Shown one piece after another: positions 51,198-61,222 of a stretch of DNA of 64,000 nt. The stretch is taken from contig JBCCDY010000011.1 in assembly GCA_039030555.1 (NCBI GenBank), positions 62,001 through 126,000 of the forward strand, read 5' to 3'. This DNA is from JBCCDY01 sp039030555 (GTDB taxonomy: Bacteria; Bacteroidota; Bacteroidia; Cytophagales; Cyclobacteriaceae). Positions within the stretch are counted from its first letter, which is position 1, and every line of letters begins with the position of its first letter. The position numbers and the translations under genes are program-made. The notes beneath the pieces are model-generated. The model made no database searches and was not told the DNA's origin. It was given only the letters and a program-made list of their open reading frames with translations.

Positions 51198-52094
51198 ATG
51201 ATATATATACATATTGGCTATCCTAAAACGGCTACAACCTATTTGCAAAACAATGTATTCAATGCTATTGAAGGCTGCAATTTTATGGGATTCAATGAGT
51301 TGTGCCAAAATGGCTTGATAGACCTCACTTTTAGAAAGGAAAGCTCTCTTGATTATAATCACCTGGCTAAAATTTTCGATAGCGAAAAGGATTATATCAT
51401 TTCTTATGAAGGGTTTGTAGGAATATTTCTCAATGGTAGCGTTATATCTGATTTCATTCCAAATCGGATCAAAAAAGTTGTAGAAAAGCCAAGGATATTA
51501 ATTACCATTAGGAATCAAAAAGACATGTTTAAGTCCCTTTACATTCAATATGTGATTAGTGGAGGTACATTAAAAGCTTCTGATTTCTATGCTTCAAAAC
51601 CCCCTCAGATGATCTTTTTTGATTGGGACTTTCTCAACTATACCCCCTTGATAAATAAGTATAAAAAAGCTTTTGGGGCGGATAATGTATTTATTGTTCC
51701 TTATGAACTTCTCAAAAAGAACCATGGACTGTTCATCAATGAAATCAATAAGTTTATAGATGACAAGATCGTGCTTACTGAAAAAGATAACTCAAAAGTG
51801 GTCAACCGCAGCCTTGGCAAGACGGCACTGAGTATTTTAAGGATGAGTAATAATATGGTCAGTTCCTATGTATCAGATAATGCTATCGTACCTCCAAAAA
51901 TCATGACCAATAAAGGGTTGAAGTATTATATCCATAGTCTCTTTGCGCGTAAACCTTTCAAGTACCTAGACCCTAAATTTGAACTTAAGGAAGAGTTGAT
52001 TGGTGATATCAATAACTACTACAAGGCAAGCAATTTATTGCTACAGAAGAAACTTCCGCAATACGATCTGCCTGGTTTAGGGTATTCACTTTGA
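51198..52094 (+). CDS. Sulfotransferase-like protein
   Basis: 298 aa, soluble. The N-terminus carries the 5'-phosphosulfate loop pattern HIGYPKTATTYLQNN, and the 3'-phosphate region has ILITIRNQKDMFKSLYIQYV. It should use PAPS to sulfate a sugar or other acceptor, so the polysaccharide may be sulfated, as in many marine Bacteroidota. It lies 14 bp after the GT-B-like gene on the same strand. Confidence 0.78.
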   Translation: MIYIHIGYPKTATTYLQNNVFNAIEGCNFMGFNELCQNGLIDLTFRKESSLDYNHLAKIFDSEKDYIISYEGFVGIFLNGSVISDFIPNRIKKVVEKPRILITIRNQKDMFKSLYIQYVISGGTLKASDFYASKPPQMIFFDWDFLNYTPLINKYKKAFGADNVFIVPYELLKKNHGLFINEINKFIDDKIVLTEKDNSKVVNRSLGKTALSILRMSNNMVSSYVSDNAIVPPKIMTNKGLKYYIHSLFARKPFKYLDPKFELKEELIGDINNYYKASNLLLQKKLPQYDLPGLGYSL

Positions 52095-52228
52095 TGCTAT
52101 TTTAATATAGCCTGTGGGTCTATTGCGTAAAGCTTCCTTTAAGCTCTCACAACCATGTTCTAATGCATAAACCGGGTTTAAATTAGTCTTAGTTTATTAT
52201 TAGGTTAAATCTACTTCCCAAATGGACT

Positions 52229-53296
52229 TTAAACAAAATACCTTTTTAAATTATTGAGTGTTTTTTCAATAATGTACCATGAAAGTGTAGCTACCAATAG
52301 CAATACTAAAAAGTTGAACACATTGTAAAGGAATAAATTCAATTCACTATATGAACCTTGCTCATAACTTATTGCAGAAGTTACATCAACTCCCAATTTC
52401 GTAAATGCCTTTTTGGTAAAAGAAGGAATGAATGTATGAAAGAGATACATGCCATAGCTGATCTTACCTATATAGATCAAATACGTTTTCGAAAAAAAAG
52501 CATCTATTTTGGTGAGTTTATTATCAAATACATAATTGGATATCAACCAAAGCGACATCAATGAAATGAAAAGCCTCTGAGGTAATATCAAAGATATATC
52601 TGTTGCTAGTTGAACTATGAGGGCTGAAAGTGATAAAAGGGCCAAAATAGATACTGTTTTTTGAAATTTAACCCCATATTCTGGTTGGTGTATTTTATAA
52701 TAAGCTAAAAGCGCCCCAAGCCCAAAGGCAGTAAAGCAGGCAGGAGTAAGTAAACTGCTGTATTGGTTATCGATCATAATGGGGAACGTAATGCCAATCA
52801 GTATGATTAGGTAAAATACAGCAGTGATTTTTCTTAGGGGAATGATCAATACCAGTAACGGCTAAACAAGATAAAACTGCTCTTCAACAGATAAAGACCA
52901 TAAATGAGAAAAGCTACCATCCAGTTGTTCATTTTTGAATATAGAGAAATTGGAAGTATAGGTAAAGTGATACACATACTCCGTACTTAATAGGCCATCT
53001 CTGGCATCCAAGATGAATAGCAAGGTCAGGAGGATATAGTAAATTGGAAAAATCCTTAATGTTCTTCTGACCAAAAAGTTCTTGAGATTAAATAAAAGCC
53101 CTTTTTCATCGAGCTCTTCTTTGCGTTGAAATAGGATTGAAGTGATAAGAAAACCGCTTAAAACAAAAAAAGTGTCTACACCTAGCGCTCCGTTGGGGGT
53201 AATATTGAGTAAATGATCTTTAGGCCACCAATGTGATATAAGCACAAGAGAGATGGAAAGAGCTCTTATGCTATCGAACTGTTTTATATACTGCAA
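52229..53296 (-). pseudogene. Acyltransferase 3 family gene broken by an amber codon
   Basis: Read as one frame the gene would give a 355-aa acyltransferase 3 protein with about ten transmembrane helices, a normal length. It starts with FDSIRALSISLVLISHWWP (the active-site His) and reaches SLSVEEQFYLV, then meets TAG at 52862-52864 and continues in frame as PLLVLIIPLRK. The family has Trp in this place (EEQFYLVWPLL), so one base change TGG to TAG explains the break. The first 144 residues lack most of the membrane part, so the protein is probably dead. It is antisense to the surrounding locus. The original role was probably O-acetylation of the glycan. Confidence 0.85.
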
Positions 53297-53515
53297 TTCT
53301 TTTTGGTTTTAGATTTTGGTCTATGCATTGTCTTCTTATTTTCAAATATAGCGCGTCAAAGCTTTGCGCCTCATAAAAGTATATATATCCTTGCATTCCC
53401 AAGTTTGTGAAAGGCGTATAGAAGAGCTTTTGATTTTAAAGCTGATTATATTCAAAATGCTAATATCTATATTTGGGCTAAATTAATTTTATTTAAAAAA
53501 TCTAATGAAAATTTT

Positions 53516-54952
53516 GTGAAAATCTCTTCAGCTTTAGCCTGGGATGTTTTTCGTTCTCTTATCCAGCAAGCTTCAGGATTTATAATTTCCATCATCTTGG
53601 CCAGGCTATTGTTACCAGAACAATTTGGTGTTATAGCTATAGCTTTGGCCTTTGTAAACATTCTGGTACTTGTTTCCGATCTAGGGCTTGGCACCGGCTT
53701 GATACAAAGCGACGATACAGATGAAGCCACTTATTCGTCATTGTTTTGGGTAAATGTATTAATGGGCGTTTCATTGACTACGTTGCTATATTTTGCTTCA
53801 CCTTTTATTGCCAATTTTCTTGAAGTACCTGATCTGACCATGATCATCCGCTTACTCTCCCTTACTTTGATCATCAACAGTATAGCGATAATGGCAAGGG
53901 CCATTCTTCAAAAGAATATGCAGTTTAAAAAGCTCGCCCTTGTAGAAGTTACATCTAGGGTGATAGGAGGTTCGGCTGGTATTTTGGCCGCGTTGGCTGG
54001 TTGGGGGATCAATGCATTGATTTTGCAATCAATTATCGCTGCCGTTTTTAATAGTGCTATTATTTGGAAAGTCTGCCAATGGCGTCCATCATTTACATTT
54101 TCTTATGCTGGCTCCAAAAAGATCATCAACTTTGGCCTCTATGTTTTCCTGGATCGATTGACCGGTGCTGTTATGAGGCGATTGGACGTTTTTTTTATCG
54201 GCAAGCTTTATTCACCACTTATGGTAGGGTACTACACCCGAGCGGAATCTTTGAACAATTTTGTAGCGCAGAATGCGTCCAATTCTATTACCAGAGTTTT
54301 CTTTCCTGTGCTTAGCGCATCCAAAAATGATGCAGAGAAATTTGATGAAATTTACGAAAGGCTTTTTGGTATAGTGACATTTGCGACAGCCGTCATAGGT
54401 GGGTCATTGTTTTTTCTTGGAAAAGAAATAGTATTAGTACTGCTAGGAACAAAGTGGATAGGAGTAGTCCCATTTTTTAAGATATTAATATTCAAATCAC
54501 TGGGATTTTCTCTAGCTGCCGTAACCAATCACGCAATACTAAGCCTTGGTAAATCCAGACAAGTTTTTATCGCCGGATTATTCAAAAAGCTACTCAAAAT
54601 AGTGCCTTTTATTATTGGGTACTATTATGGTATATTCAGTTTCATGTATGCCTTGGTAGTACTATCCTTTACAGAAGTGATGATTAATCTTGTCTTATTG
54701 AATTTTTACAAGAAAAACCTGGCCTATCATCTCCTAACAATAATTCAACATTATTTAGTTTTAGCGATTTTTTATAGTCTTTTAATTTATAGCGGTTTAG
54801 AAATCTCAGGCTTTGGTGGTTTAGCTCTTACAGTTGCGTATGTTTTTGTGTTATGTTTTTTTGCTCATTTAACTAAGTTAAAAAGCTACGTTTATTTAAA
54901 AAATAACTCAATAAAATTGATAAACTCTTTAAGTCAAAAAGCAGATAAATGA
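53516..54952 (+). CDS. Oligosaccharide flippase (Wzx-like)
   Basis: 478 aa with about twelve to fourteen hydrophobic segments and an early QASGFIISIILARLLLPEQFG typical of the MOP/PST flippase family (MviN/Wzx superfamily). It would translocate lipid-linked repeat units across the inner membrane. The start is GTG; an upstream ATG in another frame stops after four codons. The next gene overlaps by 4 bp. Confidence 0.87.
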   Translation: MKISSALAWDVFRSLIQQASGFIISIILARLLLPEQFGVIAIALAFVNILVLVSDLGLGTGLIQSDDTDEATYSSLFWVNVLMGVSLTTLLYFASPFIANFLEVPDLTMIIRLLSLTLIINSIAIMARAILQKNMQFKKLALVEVTSRVIGGSAGILAALAGWGINALILQSIIAAVFNSAIIWKVCQWRPSFTFSYAGSKKIINFGLYVFLDRLTGAVMRRLDVFFIGKLYSPLMVGYYTRAESLNNFVAQNASNSITRVFFPVLSASKNDAEKFDEIYERLFGIVTFATAVIGGSLFFLGKEIVLVLLGTKWIGVVPFFKILIFKSLGFSLAAVTNHAILSLGKSRQVFIAGLFKKLLKIVPFIIGYYYGIFSFMYALVVLSFTEVMINLVLLNFYKKNLAYHLLTIIQHYLVLAIFYSLLIYSGLEISGFGGLALTVAYVFVLCFFAHLTKLKSYVYLKNNSIKLINSLSQKADK

Positions 54953-56181
54953 AAGAGGAAGGGGCTTTATTTATCATGCCAAGATCCAGCAAGGCATGGA
55001 AAGGTGCCGAAGCACTATGGGTAACAGTAGCTGGTTGGTCGAGTGCCGCAGAAAGAATTATAGGGAAAGCTTATGTATTAACCACTGATAGAATTGCTGT
55101 TCCATTGGAGGTAATTGATTATCCATTAGGCACCGGGACGATTAAGCAGCAATCTAAATTCAAAAGATACACGAAGTGGATGCCACTTACTCTACTTAAT
55201 CTACTCAAGGATATTCTACTTTGGTATCATGCTTACAAGCATAATAACTATAGTTACGACCTACCCCTAGAGAAAGAAAACATTAAATTCATTTGGGAAC
55301 AACATGATTTGTTTTCCGGTCCTGGAAGAAAGCTTGCTAATGAGTTAAAAGTTCCGTTGATCACGTATGTACATGCTCCAGTTGTGTGGGAAGCTAGGAA
55401 GTGGGGGGTGAAGAGGCCAATCTGGGGATGGTTTTTAGAATTATTTGGAGAAGCTCAAAGCTTAAAAAAGGCTGACGTTGTAGCGTGCGTTTCCGAACAA
55501 GTACGTAATAAAGTTATAAAAATGGGAGTTTCTAAGGAGAAGGTAATTGTTTCCGCTATGTCTGTAGATCCTAACCTTTTTTCCAATCGTTCTAAGCAGC
55601 AAGCACTTGTGGCGAGGTATTCCTTGAAAGATAAAACAGTAGTAGGTTGGACTGGTAGTTTTAGAAGCTTCCATGGCCTCGAAATATTATTAAATGCCTT
55701 TGAAATGGCTTACAAGGATGATAAGAACCTTGCCCTGATGCTTGTGGGAGACGGCTCGGAAAGGGGTGCTTTGGAAAACATTGTGCGAGAAAAAGGACTT
55801 GAAAAGACTGTCATTTTCACAGGTAGAAAAAAATTCTCAAATATACCAGACTATATTAATCTTTTTGATATCGCAATAGTAAGCGCTAGAAGTGCTAGTG
55901 ATTTTCATTACTCACCCTTAAAACTCAGGGAGTATTTAATAGCTAAAAAATCAACAATTGCCCCTTCGGCTGGAGAAATAATATCCAATTTCAAGCATAA
56001 TAAACATTTAAGATTCTACGAGGCTGGTAATCAAGATAGTCTAAAAAGTGCCATAGTTGATTTAGCAAGCAACTCTAAGCTAAGAGAGGAATTAGGTAAT
56101 GAAGGATTCAAGTTGGTCAACGAAAAAGGTACTTGGGATTATGAGTTAAAAAAAGTTCTGCAGCATTACGAAAAAATCTAA
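54949..56181 (+). CDS. GT4 family glycosyltransferase
   Basis: 410 aa, GT-B fold. It has a donor-binding C-terminal domain: VVGWTGSFRSFHGLEILL, MLVGDGSERGALENIV, then the EX7E-like region SPLKLREYLIAKKSTIAPSAG. It transfers a sugar from a nucleotide donor. It overlaps the flippase gene by 4 bp, so it belongs to the same transcript. Confidence 0.85.
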   Translation: MKEEGALFIMPRSSKAWKGAEALWVTVAGWSSAAERIIGKAYVLTTDRIAVPLEVIDYPLGTGTIKQQSKFKRYTKWMPLTLLNLLKDILLWYHAYKHNNYSYDLPLEKENIKFIWEQHDLFSGPGRKLANELKVPLITYVHAPVVWEARKWGVKRPIWGWFLELFGEAQSLKKADVVACVSEQVRNKVIKMGVSKEKVIVSAMSVDPNLFSNRSKQQALVARYSLKDKTVVGWTGSFRSFHGLEILLNAFEMAYKDDKNLALMLVGDGSERGALENIVREKGLEKTVIFTGRKKFSNIPDYINLFDIAIVSARSASDFHYSPLKLREYLIAKKSTIAPSAGEIISNFKHNKHLRFYEAGNQDSLKSAIVDLASNSKLREELGNEGFKLVNEKGTWDYELKKVLQHYEKI

Positions 56182-56204
56182 AGATTTAGGAATACTATAT
56201 AAAA

Positions 56205-57536
56205 ATGAATAAAATAACTGAATTAGTAACATCAAATTATAAATACTTATCTATAGTAATTCTAATCATGATAGGTTTTGTAATTGCCTTGAGCACTTAT
56301 TTCTCATGGGTGAGCGCTGATGCAGCATATTATCTTTCAGTAGCAAGAGACATTGCTAGTGGATACATACCATATAGTGATATTAATATGCATTACACCC
56401 CTTTAATGATGTATATAAATAGCCTTATATATTTTGTATTTAAATCACCAAATTACTTATTTTTCTTGCTCACACAATTCCTTATTATTGGGCTAGCTAG
56501 CATTTTATTTTTTAAACTACTTATAGATTGTTTTAGTATAAAGAGAAACTCTGCTTTTTTCATTGTAACACTTTGTGCTCTATCAATCCTTAGCTCGGAT
56601 GGTACCTACATTGTTTTAGAGGTCTACAGCTTTTTATTTGTCATTATTGGAGGCTTATTCTTCTTTAGGAAGGATTACTTATGGGCTGGCTTCCTTATAG
56701 GTTTTTCCTTCTTTATAAAACAATATAGTGTTCTTAACTATATGCCTTTTTATTTTCTGTTGTTTTTTTATAAAAGTAAACGGGAAATATCTTGGACCCC
56801 AATAATTCTTTTTTCTTTAGGGGGACTGATTTGTTTGGGACTGTTTTTGTTAATTTTTCTAGGCATCTACGAAATACCATTTGAGCAATTATTATCTCAA
56901 TTAAGTGGAACGGAATATAGCACTTGGGCATCCTCTAACACTTCTAGCATTTTTTCTTATTTTATAGGAGTTAAGAACCTTCTTTTACTTCTTTTGCCAA
57001 TACTACTTTTTCTTCTATTTTTTGGTGAGACCAAGTCATACTATATTATTTTTCTACTAATTGGGATATTAGTTAACATACTTCCAACTTTTGTGAAAAG
57101 CTACCAACATTACCTAATTAACACGTACCCCTATGTCTTTATCTTGTTGGGTATCGTTTTAGATAATGCTTTGGGTAAGACAAAACAAATGAAATTGGCC
57201 TATTTTGCAATAGCGCTCATTTTGTTTTCAACATTTGTAGCAAGAATTGTTAAGCATAAACATAAGAATTATGATCAAGAACTCATCTCATCTAAAGTGA
57301 AAAAAGTTATTCCAAAGGGCTCAGAAATATATATGCATGGGGAAATCAGATATCTCTATATACTCAATAATTATCGCAACCCTGCCCTTGAAAAAGTTGG
57401 TTATAGTTATATGGCAAAAGATCTACAAGAAAACTTCCCCAAGGCATCACTTAGCAACAAACTGACAGGTGAAATCACAGATATCATACCATTAAATAAT
57501 AAGGATTCTATATATATTTACAACAAAAATTTTTGA
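56205..57536 (+). CDS. GT-C type membrane glycosyltransferase
   Basis: 443 aa, about ten transmembrane helices, extremely AT-rich. The first periplasmic loop has SADAAYYLSVARDIASG and NMHYTPLMMYINS, the pattern of PMT/ArnT-like enzymes (acidic residue near the first helix). These enzymes use polyprenyl-phosphate sugars. It might instead be the repeat-unit polymerase of the locus, as no other Wzy candidate is seen. The downstream GT2 gene, of the polyprenyl-P-sugar synthase type, supports the GT-C role. Confidence 0.7.
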   Translation: MNKITELVTSNYKYLSIVILIMIGFVIALSTYFSWVSADAAYYLSVARDIASGYIPYSDINMHYTPLMMYINSLIYFVFKSPNYLFFLLTQFLIIGLASILFFKLLIDCFSIKRNSAFFIVTLCALSILSSDGTYIVLEVYSFLFVIIGGLFFFRKDYLWAGFLIGFSFFIKQYSVLNYMPFYFLLFFYKSKREISWTPIILFSLGGLICLGLFLLIFLGIYEIPFEQLLSQLSGTEYSTWASSNTSSIFSYFIGVKNLLLLLLPILLFLLFFGETKSYYIIFLLIGILVNILPTFVKSYQHYLINTYPYVFILLGIVLDNALGKTKQMKLAYFAIALILFSTFVARIVKHKHKNYDQELISSKVKKVIPKGSEIYMHGEIRYLYILNNYRNPALEKVGYSYMAKDLQENFPKASLSNKLTGEITDIIPLNNKDSIYIYNKNF

Positions 57537-57563
57537 CTTTGCATTATTCGTTAGTCCCGGCAT

Positions 57564-58382
57564 ATGAGTTTAAATGATTTCACTTCAAACCTTGAATTAA
57601 AGGATGGTATATGGTTTTCTTCTGATGTAAAGAAAATATCTTATCCTAAGGCAGGAAATGATGCCTATTATCAGGTTGAAGAAAATAGTTTCTGGTTTAA
57701 ACATCGCAATAATTGTATTGTTGAACTACTCAGTAGGTTCCCTCCGAACGGAGCGATTTTCGATGTAGGTGGAGGAAATGGTTTCGTATCTAAAAGAATA
57801 CAGAGCGAAGGTTATGAAGCAGTACTTGTAGAGCCAGGTATTGCCGGAGTCTTGAACGCAAAAAGAAGGAATTTAAAAAATGTAATTTGTTCCACACTTG
57901 AGGGTGTAAAGGCAGAAAGTAACTCTCTCCCAGCCATAGGAGTATTTGATGTTGTAGAACACTTACCAGATGATATGGCTTTTTTAAAAACAGCGTATGA
58001 GCTACTGGTAGAGGGTGGGAAAATTTATATTACCGTACCGGCTTATAACACACTTTGGTCACAAGACGATGTGGATGCGGGACATTATAGACGATATACT
58101 ATCAAGTCTATCAATAAGAAATTACAAAGTTTAAACTTCGAAATAGAATTTTCCACATATATGTTTTCTATTCTCCCATTTCCAATTTTCCTGTTTCGAA
58201 CAATCCCTTCTCTTTTTTCAAAGAAAAGCAATTCCCCTGATAAGCATTCCAACATACAAGAAGATCATATCCAAGATAACAAACTATTAGAACGGATATG
58301 GTGGTGGGAGCTTTCTAGAGTGAAAAAATTAACTAAAATTCCATTTGGTAGCAGTTGTTTATTGGTGGCATCTAAAAAGTGA
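57564..58382 (+). CDS. Class I SAM-dependent methyltransferase
   Basis: 272 aa. It has the SAM-binding glycine motif AIFDVGGGNGFVSKRI, a later GVFDVVEHLPDDMAFL and the KIYITVPAYNTLWSQDD strand typical of class I methyltransferases that act on sugars or lipids. A hydrophobic segment near residue 205 may associate it with the membrane. It may methylate the glycan or lipid carrier. Confidence 0.82.
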   Translation: MSLNDFTSNLELKDGIWFSSDVKKISYPKAGNDAYYQVEENSFWFKHRNNCIVELLSRFPPNGAIFDVGGGNGFVSKRIQSEGYEAVLVEPGIAGVLNAKRRNLKNVICSTLEGVKAESNSLPAIGVFDVVEHLPDDMAFLKTAYELLVEGGKIYITVPAYNTLWSQDDVDAGHYRRYTIKSINKKLQSLNFEIEFSTYMFSILPFPIFLFRTIPSLFSKKSNSPDKHSNIQEDHIQDNKLLERIWWWELSRVKKLTKIPFGSSCLLVASKK

Positions 58383-58398
58383 ACTATTAAATTATCCA

Positions 58399-59355
58399 AT
58401 GATTACTCCTAAAATAAGTGTAGTAAGCCCTGTATATCGAGCTGAAAATATTATTGAAGAACTCGTAAAAAGGATTATTATACAACTCTCTAAGATAACA
58501 GTTGATTTTGAAATAGTCTTGGTCGAGGACGGTAGTCCTGATGAGTCATGGAAAAAAATAAAAAAGGAAACAAGCAAAGATGATCGGGTAAAAGGAATAA
58601 AACTGAGTAGAAATTTTGGTCAACATTATGCTATTTCTGCAGGATTAGAGCTTAGTAGCGGCGAATGGGTAGTGGTCATGGATTGTGACCTTCAAGATCT
58701 ACCTGAAGAAATTAACAATTTGTATTCCAAAGCTTTGTCTGATGGAGTAGATTCCGTCGTTGCCAGCCGAATTACCAGAAACGATAGTTTTCTTAAAAAG
58801 TTTGTATCATTTGCTTTTTATAAAACACTTTCCTGGCTTACAGGTGTAGACTATGACCATACGGTAGCTAATTTTGGTATATATAAAAGAAGCGTAGTAA
58901 ATTCTGTAGTTTCTATGGGTGATAGCATTCGTTACTTTCCTAGTATGATCAAATGGGTAGGTTTCAAATCTACAACACTGGAAGTTTCTCACTCCGCGAG
59001 ACCAGAAGGAAAGTCCTCTTATAATCTAAAAAAACTTTTGAATTTAGCACTGGATATCATTTTATCCTATTCCGATCGACCGATTAGACTTGTTATTAAA
59101 TTGGGTTTAATAATATCAATTTTATCCATTGCTTCAGCAATTTTTACATTTTTTCAGGCTATATACGGTCAAATAGAAGTGCCAGGCTATGCTTCTTTGA
59201 TTATATCAATTTGGTTTTTCAGTGGTGTTATAGTTATTATCATAGGAATAATAGGTTTATACGTCAGCAAGACTTTTCAGGCTGCGAAGCGTAGGCCAAA
59301 CTATATTACCGCTGACAGGATAAACTTTATTCCGGCTGATGATAAAATTTCTTGA
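58399..59355 (+). CDS. GT2 polyprenyl-phosphate sugar synthase
   Basis: 318 aa from ATG 58399 (MITPKISVVSPVYRAENII); a longer frame overlaps the methyltransferase gene. The GT2 core has VLVEDGSPDES, VVMDCDLQDLPEEI and a C-terminal pair of transmembrane helices (LGLIISILSIASAIFTF and SIWFFSGVIVIIIGIIGLY), the layout of DPM1/GtrB-like enzymes. It would make polyprenyl-phosphate sugar for a GT-C enzyme such as the one encoded two genes upstream. Confidence 0.85.
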   Translation: MITPKISVVSPVYRAENIIEELVKRIIIQLSKITVDFEIVLVEDGSPDESWKKIKKETSKDDRVKGIKLSRNFGQHYAISAGLELSSGEWVVVMDCDLQDLPEEINNLYSKALSDGVDSVVASRITRNDSFLKKFVSFAFYKTLSWLTGVDYDHTVANFGIYKRSVVNSVVSMGDSIRYFPSMIKWVGFKSTTLEVSHSARPEGKSSYNLKKLLNLALDIILSYSDRPIRLVIKLGLIISILSIASAIFTFFQAIYGQIEVPGYASLIISIWFFSGVIVIIIGIIGLYVSKTFQAAKRRPNYITADRINFIPADDKIS

Positions 59356-60049
59356 GTGGGACTCCAATTTTTTCGGATACAAGGTTGCGAAAATTGATTT
59401 GATAAATAGATTAGAGGATATAGAAAAAGAAATAGAGTGGGCTAAAGATCAAGATATTAAGCTAATTTATCTCTTTCTGGATTCAGATTTACCAGGTGCC
59501 TTGAGTTATTTGAGCACTAATAATTTTGAAGTCATAGATGAAAAAATAATTTTCTCGAAGAGCATTGTTAAGGAAATACCTTCTTCAGATTTAGATTATC
59601 ATTTTGTTACAGAGGTCAATTTTAAAAAAAGGAAGGAAGGGTTTTATGAACTGGCATATATAAGTGGAGAGCATTCACGGTTTAAAAATGACCCGCTGAT
59701 CCCAGAAAAAAAATTCAGAGAAATGTACAGGATGTGGGTCAAGAATTCGGTAATAAAGAATGATAGTGAGTTGATAAATATTTCTGATAAAGGGAAATTG
59801 GTTGGAATGATAACCGTTGACGCAAAAGAAGACCACTCTTCCATAGGTTTGTTAGCTGTAAAGGGTACAGCTCGAGGGCGAGGAATTGGTAGAATCCTAA
59901 TTGGGTTAGCAGAACAATTTAGCCGACAAAAGGATTTGAGTGAGCTAAGGGTCGCCACTCAAAAATTAAATACTAATGCTTGCAAGTTTTATGAGCAAAT
60001 GAATTTTAAGGTTTTTCAAGGTAAGCTAATCTCACACATTTGGTTATGA
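59339..60049 (+). CDS. GNAT acetyltransferase, WecD-like
   Basis: 236 aa. It opens like WecD (FLEWDSNFFGYKVAKID), and the acetyl-CoA motif is in AVKGTARGRGIGRILIG. WecD acetylates dTDP-4-amino-4,6-dideoxygalactose. It is followed directly by a WecE-like transaminase, so the pair should make dTDP-Fuc4NAc or a similar sugar. The start overlaps the GT2 gene by 17 bp. Confidence 0.75.
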   Translation: MIKFLEWDSNFFGYKVAKIDLINRLEDIEKEIEWAKDQDIKLIYLFLDSDLPGALSYLSTNNFEVIDEKIIFSKSIVKEIPSSDLDYHFVTEVNFKKRKEGFYELAYISGEHSRFKNDPLIPEKKFREMYRMWVKNSVIKNDSELINISDKGKLVGMITVDAKEDHSSIGLLAVKGTARGRGIGRILIGLAEQFSRQKDLSELRVATQKLNTNACKFYEQMNFKVFQGKLISHIWL

Positions 60050-61182
60050 CGTATTCTATTCCATTCAATAAACCTCATTTCACAGGCAAGGAAACAAAGT
60101 ATATTGAAGATGCTGTTAGAAGAGGAAAAATTTCAGGTAATGGCTATTACACTAAGAATTGTCATCAATTTTTTGAAGAGCGTTATGGCTTTAAAAAGTG
60201 TCTATTAACAACGTCCTGCACAGATGCATTAGAAATGTGTGCTATACTTATTGACATACAACCAGGAGATGAGGTAATCATGCCATCTTATACATTTGTA
60301 AGTACTGCGAACGCATTTATTTTAAGAGGGGCTAAAGTTCTTTTTGCCGATAGTAGAAAGGACTTTCCGGGAATAGACGAAGATCAAATCGAAGCATTGG
60401 TCACAGAAAGGACTAAAGCCATAGTAGTTGTGCATTATGCTGGAATATCATGTGATATGGTGAAAATTATGGATGTTGCCAACCGGAATAAGCTTTATGT
60501 TATTGAGGATGCTGCACAAGGCATAGATAGTTACTTTGAAAATAAGCCATTAGGAGGGATAGGACATTTAGGGTGCTTTTCCTTTCATGAAACAAAAAAT
60601 ATTAGTAGCGGTGAAGGTGGAATGTTATGTGTCAATGATGACACTTTTTTGAAACGAGCTGAGATAGTTTGGGAAAAAGGTACAAATAGAAGTGCCTTTT
60701 TTCGTGGAGAAGTTGATAAGTACTCTTGGGTAGATTTAGGGAGTAGTTTCCTGCCATCAGAGTTAGTTGCTGCTGTGCTTCGCGCTCAACTAGATAAGCT
60801 CGATAATATTCAAGATAAAAGAAAACAAATTTTTTCTAGATATGCTCAGAATTTAAAAGAATGGGCTGATAAAAATGGAATTGCTTTACCTTATCATCCT
60901 GAGTATGCTACCAAAAACGGTCATATGTTCTATATGGTTTTAGAAGATTTAGATCAGAGGACTAAGGTGATCGAAAATCTCAAACAAAATGATGTCATGG
61001 CAGTATTTCATTACCTCGGTCTACATAATAGCCCTTATTATGAGGACAAGCATAAACACGGGAAGCTGAATCAGACGAATCGATACACCGATTGCCTTGT
61101 AAGGCTACCATTTTATTATGATCTTGATTTAAAAGATGTGGATATGATTTCTAATCTAATTAAAGCTATAGAATTTAATTGA
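60046..61182 (+). CDS. dTDP-4-amino-4,6-dideoxygalactose transaminase, WecE-like
   Basis: 378 aa from the ATG at 60046, overlapping the WecD-like stop as ATGA. DegT/DnrJ/EryC1/StrS fold: VIMPSYTFVSTANAF, YVIEDAAQGIDS, and the PLP Lys in FHETKNISSGEGG. Length and opening IPFNKPHFTGKE match WecE (376 aa). It makes the amino sugar from dTDP-4-keto-6-deoxyglucose with glutamate. RmlA and RmlB, needed for the substrate, are not seen here. Confidence 0.85.
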   Translation: MTYSIPFNKPHFTGKETKYIEDAVRRGKISGNGYYTKNCHQFFEERYGFKKCLLTTSCTDALEMCAILIDIQPGDEVIMPSYTFVSTANAFILRGAKVLFADSRKDFPGIDEDQIEALVTERTKAIVVVHYAGISCDMVKIMDVANRNKLYVIEDAAQGIDSYFENKPLGGIGHLGCFSFHETKNISSGEGGMLCVNDDTFLKRAEIVWEKGTNRSAFFRGEVDKYSWVDLGSSFLPSELVAAVLRAQLDKLDNIQDKRKQIFSRYAQNLKEWADKNGIALPYHPEYATKNGHMFYMVLEDLDQRTKVIENLKQNDVMAVFHYLGLHNSPYYEDKHKHGKLNQTNRYTDCLVRLPFYYDLDLKDVDMISNLIKAIEFN

Positions 61183-61222
61183 TTTATTCAGGACATTTAC
61201 TAATAGATAGATAGAATAGTCT

